Assembly: GCF_032027425.1 (NCBI RefSeq)
Contig: NZ_JAVSJA010000001.1
Coordinates: 3,918,001 to 3,982,000, forward strand
DNA from: Microcystis wesenbergii NRERC-220
Lineage (GTDB): Bacteria; Cyanobacteriota; Cyanobacteriia; Cyanobacteriales; Microcystaceae
Reading direction: 5' to 3'
DNA length: 64,000 nt
The position numbers and the translations under genes were made by a program. Of the stretch, positions 17,431-29,800 are shown in pieces. Every line of letters starts with the position of its first letter. Within the stretch, counting starts at the first letter, position 1. The notes below the pieces were generated by a model that worked only from the letters and a program-made list of their open reading frames with translations, made no database searches and was not told the origin of the DNA.

Positions 17431-18378
17431 TAGCAAAGAGCGGGATAGTTAGGACATAATAGAGAAAAAGAAATGAGGAGAAGCTTTCATGGCAGCACCC
17501 TATAGTGATGATTTAAGACAGAAAGCAGTGAGTGCCGTAGAGCGAGGGGAGAAAAAAAGCCATGTCTGTCGCACCCTCAATATTAGTCGTAATACATTAG
17601 ACCTATGGCTGAAACGGAAGAAACAAACTGGGACGGTGGCCGCTAAAACTAACTATCGTCGAGGGCCGAAGCCCAAAATTGACGATTTAGAAGCCTTTCA
17701 AAAGTTGGCCGAACAATATGGGCATTTGACCCAAGAAAAAATGGCGCAAAAATGGGCTAACCCAGTCAGTAGGATGAGAATTGGTCAAGCGCTCAAAAGA
17801 ATTGGATTTACTAGAAAAAAAAAACTTATGGCTACAGAGAAAGAGATGAAGAAGCCCGAAAAGAGTTTCTCCAAAAAATCAGAGGTTATGCCCCGGAAAG
17901 ATTTGTCTATATTGATGAAGCTGGAATAGATAACACCATCGATTATCCTTATGGATATTGTCACAAATCAGAAAGATTTGAGGCTTTAAAGTTAGGTCAC
18001 TGTAGCGAACGAGTTAGTGTGATCAGCGGTTGGTGGCGTGGTTCCACGATCGCGCCAATGGTGTTTGAGGGGTACTGTAATACAGAGTTGGTGTGTGAGT
18101 GGATAGAACAATTGCTATTACCCGAACTACTACCCGGTCAAATTATCATCATTGATAACGCCAGTTTTCATCCCAAAGAGAGAATCAAAAAATTGTTAGC
18201 TAAAGCGGGATGTGAAGTGCTATTTTTACCCGCCTATTCTCCAGACCTCAACAAAATTGAAAAGTTCTGGGCTAGATTGAAAAACTATGTTAGTCAGATT
18301 ATCAATGATAGTGAAAACCTTGTGGATGCTGTGAGTAAAGCCTTCAGGCATCTGTCCTAACTAACTCGTTCTATGCCA
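17431..18378 (+). mobile_element. IS630-family insertion sequence, 948 bp
   Basis: Imperfect 25-bp terminal repeats: TAGCAAAGAGCGGGATAGTT at the left and, inverted at the right, TGGCATAGAACGAGTTAGTT, both followed by AGGAC. TA at 17429-17430 and 18379-18380. It sits inside tnpB exactly at a TA within the WFP-SSK codons. A second copy (38178-40412) has the same ends and, after subtraction of nested insertions, 947 bp. Confidence 0.95.
17489..18360 (+). CDS. IS630 transposase, made by frameshifting at an A10 run
   Basis: Two frames. The first (17489-17929) gives an HTH region (MAAPYSDDLRQKAVSAVERG, RRGPKPKIDD). At 17815-17824 ten A residues follow CTAG; a -1 shift there joins the frame that encodes TYGYRERDEEARKEF, FVYIDEAGID (first D), IIIDNASFHP (second D) and YSPDLNKIEKFW (final E), ending at 18360. 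IS630-type elements are known to use -1 slippage on A-runs, so this copy is probably functional. The second copy in the window has nine A residues. Cytoplasmic DDE transposase acting on the 25-bp ends at TA targets. Confidence 0.88.
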
Positions 18379-19379
18379 TAGGAAACCATCTATCTATTTC
18401 GATGTAATTTCTCCCATACCAACGGCATTTATAGGCTAATTGTCGGGTTATTTCTCCCCAACTAACATCAGATATTGCCTGAGATAATTTCGGGTTTTTG
18501 ACCAGATTCTTGACGGCTAAATTCTCAACCACAATCGTTTGGTTTTCACGAACTAATTGAGTGGTTAGCTTATGTAAATGGTCTTTTCTGCTATCGGTGA
18601 TTTGAGCGTGAATTCTGGCTACTTTGATTCTTGCTTTTTCTCGATTTTTTGAGCCTTTCTGTTTTCTAGAAAGATTTTTCGCTGCTCTTCGCAACCTCTG
18701 ATAATGTTTCTTAAAATGCTTAGGATTAGATACCTTGTCTCCATCGCTGGTAATCACAAGGCTACTAATTCCTAAGTCAATTCCGATGGCTTTATCTGTT
18801 ACTGGTAGAGGCTTAATTGTTGGGTCATCAAATCTAATTGAAATATGCCAACGTCCAGAAGGATGTAATCTGACTGTTACTGTGCTTGGTTCACAGCTTT
18901 CTGGTATTTGTCTTGACCATCGAATAGGTAAAGGTTCTGTGCATTTAGCTAAATAGATTTGTTTGTCTTTAATTTTAAAAGCAGACTTAGTAAATTCGGC
19001 ACTTCCTCCCTGATGTTTTTTCTGAAAGTTGGGATACTTAGTACGACCAGCAAAGAAATTAGTGAAAGCTGTTTGTAAATGTCTTAAGCCTTGTTGTAAA
19101 GGTACACAGCTAACTTCATTGAGAAAGTCTAATTCTTCTTGCTTTTTCCACTCGGTCAACATTGAAGAAGTTTCAGTATATCCTACTCTTTCTTGTCTTT
19201 CATACCAAGCTTGTGTTCTGAGATGGAGTGCCTTATTGTAAACCAATCTTACACAGCCCAAAGTGCGCCGCAATAGCGACTCTTGTTCGGGTGTGGGGTA
19301 AAATCGAAACGAATAGGCTTTTTCCATGTCTCACATTCTAGTATATATTTTGTAAACGATGCTCATATTTAACAGTAAA

Positions 19380-19397
19380 GCCGTCGTAGAACGACGG
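19380..19397 (-). other. Probable left-end hairpin of the TnpB element
   Basis: CCGTCG/CGACGG stem upstream of the tnpB start, followed toward tnpB by an AT-rich leader. Position and form fit an IS200/IS605 left end. The metX remnant begins immediately outside it. Confidence 0.45.
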
Positions 19398-19398
19398 G

Positions 19399-19700
19399 GT
19401 TTCAGACCCAAAATTTTCGATGATGTCACGCGGACGGGAAAAAGTTACCCATCGGTTTTACAGTCAATTGATCAACCGACGGCGATCGTGGCGATCGATT
19501 CGGAGCTTCTCTATCCTCCCGTAGAACAAGAGGAGTTGGCGAAATATATCCCCAATTCGGCATTATTCTGGTTGCACTCGCCGCACGGTCACGACGCGTT
19601 TTTAATGGATGGCGATATGGATGCGTTGAATGATCTTCTCGTGACTTTCGGGAATGGGTGGGAAATGGGAAATGGTCGCGGGTTGGGGATGGTCGGGTAG
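19399..19700 (+). pseudogene. metX: 3' remnant of homoserine O-acetyltransferase (metX)
   Basis: Only the C-terminal ~95 residues remain: DDVTRTGKSYPSVLQSI, IVAIDSELLYPPVEQEELAK (catalytic Asp region), IPNSALFW and SPHGHDAFLMDGD (catalytic His). This order is the end of the MetX alpha/beta-hydrolase fold. The N-terminal nucleophile part is absent from the window, and the fragment starts at the left end of the tnpB element, so the gene was probably truncated by that insertion or a later deletion. The last 15 residues (EMGNGRGLGMVG) look unrelated. 19701-19954 holds nothing I can identify. Confidence 0.75.
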
Positions 19701-19954
19701 AGAGCGCAGCTCTAGGCAAAAAATTATCATTAAACCTTTCTGCTTGTACTGGACAGAGTTGCTATCCATTTAATGACCGACTAGGCTTCGCCAGGAGATC
19801 AGCCCAACGGCAAGGATGCGTATGTTACCCGATTTTCGCGGCAAGTTTAATAGTCTTAGGCTTTTGAGGTCTAATAGGTTTCAGTAACCTTCTAGATTGT
19901 ACTATACATAAGACTACTAATTACAATACTTATCTCGGTTCCGGCATACAGCAT

Positions 19955-20494
19955 TTAGCCCCGCCGAAGCCTAAAAATAGCCCCAAGAGCAACGGCTATT
20001 CCCGTTCCCAGCAAGGTTGAGGGTTCAGGCACCTTGGGAACCGCTCCGGCCGGGCTGACCGCTCCAGATACCGCTTGCGGCAAAGGAGAAGCAAATGGTG
20101 TATAAACACTAACGGTTTCATTGAGCAGAATCATTCCACCGCTGGGGGTTAGGGGATTACTAAAGACAAAAGACAATACGTTGCTGCCTGCGTCCCTCCA
20201 GTCAATCGCCGTCACACCAATCCCTGCTGTATTGGATATTGACAACACATTACTGGCGCCAAAAGTAAAACCATCAACGGTAACATTGCTGAAAGTTATC
20301 TTGGGGGAATTGGCTAATTCATCATCAATGGTGAATGTACCTGAAATCAATAGATTAGTATCAGTTTTTGTTCCTGTATCCACGCTCCAGGTCAACGCTT
20401 GGGCGGGATTCGTGGTTAAAGTAGCACCGAGAAGGGATGCTCCCATAAGGCTAACAATGGCAAAATGACGAGGATAATTGAGAAATTGAGTCAT
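19955..20494 (-). CDS. PEP-CTERM sorting domain protein
   Basis: 179 residues. Signal segment about residues 11-33 (ending NPAQALT), and a short beta-rich body (SGTFTIDDELANSPKITFSN, reminiscent of small choice-of-anchor PEP-CTERM proteins). The tail is KVPEPSTLL, a hydrophobic stretch and FRLRRG. Exported and sorted at the cell surface by analogy with the family. MITE-C (20533-20773) lies 39 bp upstream of its ATG and may supply or disturb its promoter. Body function unknown. Confidence 0.85.
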   Translation of the reverse strand: MTQFLNYPRHFAIVSLMGASLLGATLTTNPAQALTWSVDTGTKTDTNLLISGTFTIDDELANSPKITFSNVTVDGFTFGASNVLSISNTAGIGVTAIDWRDAGSNVLSFVFSNPLTPSGGMILLNETVSVYTPFASPLPQAVSGAVSPAGAVPKVPEPSTLLGTGIAVALGAIFRLRRG

Positions 20495-20532
20495 GGGAAA
20501 TACAAGAAATAAGAGGACAACAAAAAAGTAAA

Positions 20533-20773
20533 TAGGGTTTGCGGCAAAAAGTTTGTTGGTGGGGTTAGGAGTCGGTCGTCAGGAGAGGAAGTCAGAATAA
20601 CAGAATGACCTTGTGTGCCTGGAAGCGGAACCCTTTGCGTTCGCCTCCGGAAAGTGCAAGGGTTTTGAGTCCCTCGGCTCGATTTCTCAACGTTTGTCTC
20701 TGGCACTTTTTGGGCTAAAAAAGTGCCAAAACCGTTTTCTAGTAAGGCTTCCAGTAATTTTCAGCCAGCCCTA
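20533..20773. mobile_element. MITE-C copy (third interior type)
   Basis: Ends TAGGGTTTGCGGCAAAAAG and, inverted, TAGGGCTGGCTGAAAATTAC. Taken as GGG...CCC, both flanks read TAAATA, an exact 6-bp duplication. The interior (20585-20740) has a GGAAGCGGAACCC...GGTTTTGAGTCC segment not found in the other copies. It separates the PEP-CTERM gene from the 3' end of the giant gene. Confidence 0.8.
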
Positions 20774-20830
20774 AATAAGATTCTCAGAGCAAAAATGCCG
20801 TTTAATTCCAACAAGAAATCCCCCCGTTGT

Positions 20831-23800
20831 TTAAATCGTGACAATCGTGACAAACCACTGGGGATGGTTGGCAAAATCCGTCACGGGTTGACCTGCGGCA
20901 TTAGTGACGCTCGCCAAAACATCGGTACCCGACAGAATTTGATTGTTGTTAAAACTGAGAGCACCAAAGCTGAGGTTTTCCAGCACGAAGAGATCTCCTT
21001 CCGTGGCGTTGAAGTCCATTACTTGGTCGGATCCATCTCCTGCCCGCAGGACAAAGTTATCTGCCCCGGTGCCACCATAGAGCAAGTCGAGCCCCTTACC
21101 ACCATCCAGGATGTCGTTACCCGCTTGCCCAAATAATTGATCAACCTCCCCATAACCGAAAAGTTGGTCATTATCCGCACCGCCTAACAGCACATCCCGT
21201 TGGGGTGAGCCAACAAGTACATCAATCCCCCCTAGTCCCTCTAGGCGATTGGTGCCGCTACTGGCTTGGGCGTTGAAATAATTATTCCCCTCCGTTCCCG
21301 CAATGCGTCCCCCAGTGGTGGGTACCTCAACGGGTTTCAGTTGGGCTAGTTGAAAGTCCAGCGCCACTAAGCCATTAACCACTTCATCGCCATCGAAGGG
21401 TCCACCATCCTGGAACTGCATACCATATAGATCGTTCAAGCCATTCCCGTCAACATCTTGCAATTTGCTGATTCCGTTAACGTTGGCAAAGGGAATGTTC
21501 ACGTAGCTATCCGTGGCAGGATTCCAAATCACAGGCACGACCAGACCATCTAAATCCAGATCGAAGGTGGCTATCCGATCCGTACTATTGGTGCTGGTGA
21601 TGTCAAACACGACGGAATTCCCCTCTGTTCCGTTAATACTTTTCCAGCGTCGGATCTGTTCATTGGGGGTTGCGACCGCCGCTTGCCAGGCATCGGGTAC
21701 TAGGTTTGGATCGCTGCTTTCCCCTTCTAGGGTAACCGCTAACCCAAATTTACGCTTGCCGACGTATTTACCGTTATCGGGAATGGGTACGGTAACGGTG
21801 AGGGTGGTTTCCCCGGGGGCAAATACTGCCTGCCCCGCAACAGGCGTATAGCGATTGCCCGCCTTGGCACCCCCATCCTGGGTCAAGTAATCTACCCAGA
21901 CGTATTTGTCTAAATCCCCTGTGCGTTGGATGGTAAATTCTACCTTTCCATCGGCTTCATTGGCTTTAGGATTAGACACAAATATGCGAGTAGGGGCATT
22001 AGGATTACTAGCAGTAGGACTAAATACCGCACTAGCAAAACTTCCAGCCGTGCTATCACCTGATTCACCGACACTATAGGATGTCATGGTTTCTGCACTA
22101 ACAGAGGCTACTTCTAAAGTCGAGTTAGGTGTGGGGATGTTTTTTGTGGGTGCATTTTTCGTGACGGTGATAACATTAGTTGTACCTGTTTGCACAATGC
22201 GATTAAGTAAAACCGTGGCGGCGGAGGTATTGGAGGTATATTGATCGAACTTCTGATTATATTGATAGACTGTACCGTTGTTCAGACTAAAATCACTACT
22301 GAGACTAAGGGTATCATTGGCATCCATTACCACCGTGACAGTGTTGTTATCAGAAAGTTGCGTGACGGTTAGAGAATTAAGGGTAAGGGTATTTGCACCA
22401 TAACCTTCGGTGACTAAAATCTCAAAATTGCGTAAACGACTACCGGGGGAAAGGGTAGTTAAATCCCAATCTTGTCCGTTATAACCCTCGAATCTTAACA
22501 CATCTGTACCAGTACCACCATCTAAACGACGGAAATAGGTATCATTGACAGTAACAAAATCATCTCCGGGTCCGCCGTAAACTACGTCAATACCGCCGTT
22601 AGTATAAATTTGATCATCTCCTTCCCCGGCTAGGAAACTTTCACCCGTTGCCGTGCCAATCATGCTATCATCGCCGATCGTCCCGGTTTGAGTTACAGTT
22701 TCATTAAAGTCACTACCAAAGATCACGTAGGTCAGGTTATCGGCATCTCCCGGAGCGCCGATGATAAAGTCGCTAAAGCCATCGCCATTTACGTCCCCAC
22801 CACCGCTGAGGGAAATTCCGGCTTGAGATGCGGGTAAACCGGTAATTACAAAGCCGCTGGTATTCGAGTTACCCGTAGAAGAATTAGATTGATTGTTACT
22901 TAAGCTGTTTAAATCAAAGGGTGACTTGGCCGAATAGGTGCTACCCCAGAGAGATTCCCCGCCACCAAAGACGACAAAGGCTGTACCATCGGTCGTGTTA
23001 CTGCTATCCAGAGCCGTATTGGGGGAGGCAATAATTAGGTCATCGTAGCCGTCGCCGTTAATATCTCCCGTTGGTGCCACTTGGGTTAATAGCAACGCTT
23101 GATTATTAGCCACATTGGTGGACGCGGTCGGAGCCGGGGTCGCCAGCACCACATCAGGGGTGGAACTGCTACTCAAGCCGCTGGTGGAGCCGTAGAAAAT
23201 TAACACTGCTCCTTGGTTATTTTCCAGCAGGTTATTATTCCAACTGCCGAGATTCGAGAAAAAGCCAGGAGCTAGGACGGCAAAATCCGCAATACCATCG
23301 CCGTTAAAATCACCGATATTTTGCAGTTGCTCACCGAATTGTTGAGTCTGATTCGGTTCGTAGATGGGATTGGAAGTAGCGATACCAATACGCGTTGTAC
23401 CCGTTGTTGCATAACCGACCAAGATACTCTCTTGGAAAAAGACGGGGGAAGGACGATCAATGGTAGTTTGGCTTGGAATGTTATTGAGGGTACTGCTCCA
23501 GGTGCTACCCCCATCGGTAGAGGTCAAATATAGAATTTGATCATTGCTGTTGCCGGAACTAAAGAAAAGGTAAAGCGTATCTCCCACCGACAAAAGACTG
23601 GGCCCCGATGACGACGTCTGACCTGAAACCTGGTTACTGCTCCAGGAGGTTCCGTTGTAGGTGGCGACATTTACATTTTTATTGCCGTTACCGACAAAGC
23701 TCACCAATAAATTATCCCCATCCACTGCTACTCCCAGGCGATTGTCAGTTTCTTGAGCATTGCCAGAGCTATTGGTGACCGTGCCATTGCTCGACCAAGT

Positions 23801-26800
23801 GCTTCCATCGCTAGAAGTGGTATAGAGAATCGTTTGGGTACTATTATTGGCGGCAAAAAAGAGGTAAAGATCCTCGTCATAAACAGCTAGGGTCGGGCCA
23901 ATGCCAGTAGGAGCCTTATTGCCGCCAGCGTTGATGGAATTAGTGCTATCAAAGGTTAAGCCTAAATCGCTACTACTGTCAGTCGTTGCCGGGGTAACAA
24001 TGACCAGGTTATTTGTGGCGGTGAAAGCAAGGTAAAGTGTGTTATTAAAAACCGCTAGAGAAGCTTGGCTCACACTTTCAAAACTACTCCCTAAGCTGGT
24101 CAGCCCTTCCCAGTTATAACCATCTGCACTTCTTTGAATATAGAAGTTGTAAGTAAAAATACCAGTGATAGGGTTTACCTCGGTAGTGTTATAGACCATA
24201 TATAAATAGCCGTTAAACACCGCAAAGGAAGGGGAAAATACAGGAGTGTCGTCAAGACTATTGAAGCTCCAGTCACTATTATTTAATGTTCCTGAAATTG
24301 CAGCAGAAGGAGGCGTGATATTGGTGCTATTACTACTAGCGGAACCAGCAGAACCATTACCTAAATAAACTGTAGCCTGTCCATTCCCAGTGGCATTAGG
24401 ACTGATCACATTCCCATTGGGATCGCCACCACCAATATCGCCAAAACCATCGCCATTCACATCGCCGATGCCATTAAAGACGGTATTACTATTAGCGCTA
24501 AAGGTGACAGAACTATTCAGAGCGCCGCTACTGTTACCTTTGTAAAGTGTCTGCCCACCATTAGAGGATGACAATAACAAATCATCATAGCCATCGCCGT
24601 TGTAGTCCCCTACAGCAACAAAATCCCCTATCTCCGTCAGGCTAGTATTACTACTGGTGCTCAGGCTTAAGGTTTGTTGGGGGCCTAGGTTGGTGTTACC
24701 TAAAATCAGATAGAAATTATTATTCTGATCTACCACCCCAAAATCCGCTAATCCGTCGCCGTTAAAGTCGCCTGCGGACGCAACGCTTTGAATCAAGCCG
24801 CTATTGGAAATATTAATAATTAACTCATCGGTTCCCGCCGCTGCGTCCAGTAAATTTTGGGTACTAGAGCCAAAAGTGACAACAGCGCCATTGCCGTTAA
24901 TGGTGCCTCCGGCCAGCACATCGGCAAAACCATCCCCATTGATGTCCCCCAACATAACGACATCATTACCTGCTCCTAGCAGAATTTGGCTACCGCTAAG
25001 GGCGGTGACATATACGTCAGCCTCGGAGTCGGTGCCAGTATAGCCTAGATACAATCGACCCCCTAAAATAGCTGGAGCGGGGAGATAATTACTGGTTTGG
25101 TTATCAATCTCGTTTAACCCAGACCAACTGGTTCCATTGCTAGAAGTCAGATAGTAAAGATCGCTACTGCTATTGCTATATGTAAAGTAAAGTTGACTGC
25201 CGTCATTGGTAATGCCAGGCGCTGTACTGGCGCTAGTTGCGCCGCTCAGTTCCGATACGCTCCAAGTTAGGTTCGTTAAATTTGAACCGCTGGTGTTAGT
25301 GACGTAATAGTTATTACCGCTACCTACCGTTCCACCCCGATAGGCCAGGTAAAGCGTTTCGCCCATGACGGTGGCGCTGACGGCTTGGCTGGCAGTTTGA
25401 TTACCACCACCCGGATTGGGGACTGTGTAATCCGTTGACCAGGAAGCTCCTGATTGGGGATTATCAGAGTAAACGTAAAGAATATCGCTATTAGACTCGG
25501 TGCTGACAAAAAAGGCCATCAACTGGCCTTGATATTCCACCAGGGAAACTCCAGCACTGGAAAATTGATCAATGCTGTATTGGCTACTCCAACTCTGCCC
25601 GTTATCAGTACTGGAAGTGATATTAATTTGTTTGTTCGTCCCCACATAAGCCAGATAAAGCGTCCCCTTATAAAAAGCTAAGGATGGGGACTGACTGGTA
25701 GTTATACCACTGGGGAGTTCTACTGCGCTTGTCCAGGTTTGCCCGGCATCACTGCTAGTGGTCAGATAAATTTGATTACCCCCCTTTTCCACATAGGCGA
25801 GGTAAAAAGTGCCGTTATTGTTGATAAAGGCAGGGGCGGCGCTCGATTCATCTCCGAGGTTATAAATTTGGGTTCCTACCGCTACGGAGTATAAGTCGCC
25901 ATCAATAACAAAACCGTTATCACCGGAAATATCGGCTAATTTAATACTGCCATCGTCCGCTAACCAGGGATGACCATAAATAGTGTAGAGTTGTCCCGCA
26001 TTAGGCGCACTAATCATTAAATCATCCACCTTATCACCGTTCACATCCCCAATACCACTAGCGGCGGCTCCCACTAATTGATAAGGTTGATCTCCATTGA
26101 GTAAGAAGGTGGTTTTACTATCAGTAGCGGTAATGTTGAGGTCAAAAATAGTACCAATGTCACCGAGATCAAGCGGTCCGAAAAGCACATAACCTTGACC
26201 AGTGCCGTTTGCACCCTGAGGTGCGGTAATCAAAAAGTCTGCATAACCATCGTCATTAACATCGCCAGGAGAAGTAATAACTGCCCCTGTTTGACTGGAA
26301 AGAAGCCCTCCGACAATACCTAGATTAGATACATTGCCAAGATTTTGATAATTACTGTTGGCACTTACTCCTCCTTTAAGAACATAAACGACACCGTTAT
26401 TATTACTTGCTCCCGGGGCAGAAATGGCTAAATCATTGATACTATCACCATCTAAGTCACTACTATTTAAGGCACTTCCCGCATTGATGTTATTAGGTGT
26501 ACCATTACTGGAGGGAAGATTGGGACCGGTATAACTCACATATTGCGTTAATGTTGTTGTGCCATTACTTTGATAGACATAGACTGCCCCCAATTCGGCT
26601 TGGGTGGTGGAGGGATAACTATTATTTTGATTGGTATTACTAGGAAGTCCGTCCAAACCAGTCCATTGATTAGTAACCGTTCCTTGAAAGTTGATCGCAC
26701 CGATAATCAAATCATCGGAAAATTGATTATTAGTAAAGGTAGTGGAAGTAGGTGTACGAGAGGAAACCGCAAGGCTATAACCTGCTAACTCTCCCTGGTT

Positions 26801-29800
26801 AGTGGAATTGTAAATAGTTGAATAGGTTGAACTACCATCGAAGGCAACATACACCGCCCCATTGCCATTATTTGCCCCCGGCGCACCGATGGCAATATCA
26901 AATTTAGTACCACTGGCGTAAGTGCCATTAGATTGAGCGTTACTGTTAAAGTTACCCACCGCCACGGAATAACCAAAGGCGATATTGGTAGAACTGGGGG
27001 CATTAATTACATAACCTTGACTGCTAGTTAAATTCGTGACATCAATGCTGGTTCCTTCTAAATTATTAGAGCCATAAACCACATATACTGCATTCGCATT
27101 GGGATCACCAATGACTAAATCCTGATAACCATCACCATTGACATCTCCTGTGGCCATACTGAAAGGAAAATCGCCGTTTGCTTGTCCAGTATCACTTAAA
27201 CCTGTAATCAAGACACCGTTAGGATTGCCAGTTAAATCGGTAGTAGTTAAGGGATTGGTTTCACTGTTTAATAATACTGCTTGACCACCAAAGAGAATTT
27301 GGATTGTCCCTCCTGATTGTGGGACGCCTGAGGTGTTAGTATAGCCCCGATTTCCCACTGCTACATCTGATTTACCATCGTTGTTAAAGTCAGCATACAG
27401 AATTGAATAACCGATACTAGGATTATTGGTGTTGATAATAAAACCACTATCGATTAAAGCAAGGGAAGAATCATTGGCTTCGGTGACTGTGGCTGTTCCT
27501 AATACTTGGTTAGAGTTGATGGTTGTGGGTTGGCTGGTGACATCTCCAGGAGTGATAGATTGGGGAGTATTACCATTGATAGAATAGTTAAAGTTAGAGT
27601 AATTATTACCTCCTCCATCGATAAATAAATCTAAGTCCACATTAGAGGACAAGATTGTATATTCAAAACTACCATCAGGATTAACAGGATTAAGCAGTTT
27701 ATCCCCTTGCACTACGGCTAGTTGATAACCAGTGGTATTGCCGACACTCCATGTGATAGTATCGCCATTACTATTAGTAGCAGTGACAACAATAGAAGTT
27801 ATTTTTTTACCTGTAGTCTGATTCGATAAATTGAGGGGTAAATAAATATCAGGATTACCGTTAGGATTTACATAGCCACTGCTGTTAGCGGTAGTGTAAG
27901 AAGTCACATCCCATTCAGGTTTATTAGCATTGGATAGTTGAGTGGCGATGGGCTCGTAGGTAGGATCAATAACACTAGGCACACTCCAGGAACTACCATT
28001 ATAAGTTACATAGTTGGTATTTGGTCCGGCAGGTAAAGGAGCGATATATTGAGAATTATATTTATTGCCTATTTGACTGGTATTAAATAGGATTTGAGAA
28101 ATTTGAGAAGGGGTTAAATTGCCAAAATCCGATATATTACCAGTTTCGCTATAGGTTAAGGCTTGACTATAAAAAGCCACCTCATCTAAATAGACGGCAC
28201 TGGTATTAGAAGCACTAGCAAGGCTGACAGTGGCACTGTTCGGGAGAGTTAAGGCTAAATTCTCTTGAGAGACCGAGGGTTGACCATTAATATAAAGGGT
28301 AGCAGTATCGGTTTCTCCGTCATAACTGGCAACCACATAATACCATTGGTTAGCGCTAGGAGTAAAACCACCGGAGCTTAGGATATTTCCATTGAGATTG
28401 AAAGATAACTCTGTATTGGTGAGACTTATACTCACCAGGTCACTAACTGATAGTAATTCTATCGAACTTGAGGATAAAGAGGGTGCTTTAAACCAAAATT
28501 CTAAGCTAAAAGAAATACCAGAGAAGGGAATGGCGACGGAAGTGGCACTATCGCCTGCATTAAACAATACGGCAGGATTGGGATCACCCTGATTAGTGCT
28601 AGTATTTTCTAACGCACCTACCTGATTAAATGTTACTGAACCACTATAAGTACCATTACCGCCAGCCCCGTAAATACCTTCATTGACAAGGGTTGTACCA
28701 CTGGTTTCCGCTAGACGATAGTAAAGTAGAGGAGATTCTTCTTGGGTTAATTGACTATAGGATGTAGCCTGAGTTTCTGTCCATAAAACTGTTGGCTTAC
28801 CGTTAATGGTGACAATACTTAACTCTGTTGAGGGATCAGGATTTGCGTCAGTGTAGAGAATTTCAGGACTACTCCAACTTGCCTCCCCACTATTATAAGT
28901 AAGGCTTGACCAGTAAATGTTTGATTCGCCCTTATTATTATAGTTAATCCATGCGGCCATCAATTCGTTATTCGGTCCAGAGCCGATGACGATTTTGCCT
29001 TCCGAGCCTTCTTGTTGTGCTATGGCAGCGGCTACCGTCCAACTACCTCCACTATAGATAGAGTAATAAACGTCAGATTGATTGAAACTTTCATTAATTA
29101 AGGTAGTTTCATTGTCGGTATAAAATTCGCCAGGTACAAGGTTCGCATTTATATCACTAGCATCAGCATTAGACCAGACTAACACGGTAATATCATTAGT
29201 GGAGTCATAGGCCCCTACGGGATTAAAGTTAAAACCGCCTGTCCCCGGAATACTGCTAATACTGCTAACTAGGTTAGTATCAGCAGAATTGAGTAGAGCG
29301 TATTTAATAACAGTAGTTGGAGTGCTAGGGGATGTAATAACGGGTTGATTGCTAAAATTAGCCACACTACCGTTAGTACCAGATAAAGAATTACCCGTAT
29401 AACTTACTGTAACGATGTCTCCATTACCGATGAGATTTACACCCTCTGGGGGTTGAACCGTTAAAATAACCGTATTGCCAGTAGTATTTACGTTCCCAAG
29501 TATCGTAAATACCTGTCCATTACTTTCTACAGTAAAGTCGCTATTGGTAACACCATTATCGGTTAAACTTTGATCGAAAACGAGGGTAATTTGATTACTG
29601 GTATTATTTTCAACGATCGCACCCGCCCCCAATATAACGGGGGGATTGCTACTATTAGTGGTGTTAGTCAGGGCAAAATTACTAAATTCATTAACCCAAA
29701 GGGTCGTATTAGTAAAGGAATTATCAATGTATAGATTAGTATTATTGCTGGTGGGATTTGAAAGATTGTAACTAAGATTTAACTGTGTGTCTCCACTCAC

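Larger units (their letters stand above)
17265..19327 (-). pseudogene. tnpB: TnpB (RNA-guided nuclease / IS605-type accessory) split by an IS630 insertion
   Basis: The 5' part (19327-18379) encodes residues 1-316 of TnpB: N-terminal helix-turn-helix (MEKAYSFRFYPTPEQESLLR), the RuvC start AIGIDLGISSLVITSDGDK and the second RuvC acidic site IVVENLAVKNL. It stops at EIDRWFP. On the far side of the IS630 element (17428-17265) the same frame resumes as SSKRCSNCGYIAEKMPLNIR, then CPDCGTHHDRDINAS, the zinc ribbon and last RuvC Asp, to a TGA at 17265. Removing the IS and one TA restores about 370 residues. No TnpA is present nearby. The right-end hairpin is intact. Confidence 0.9.
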
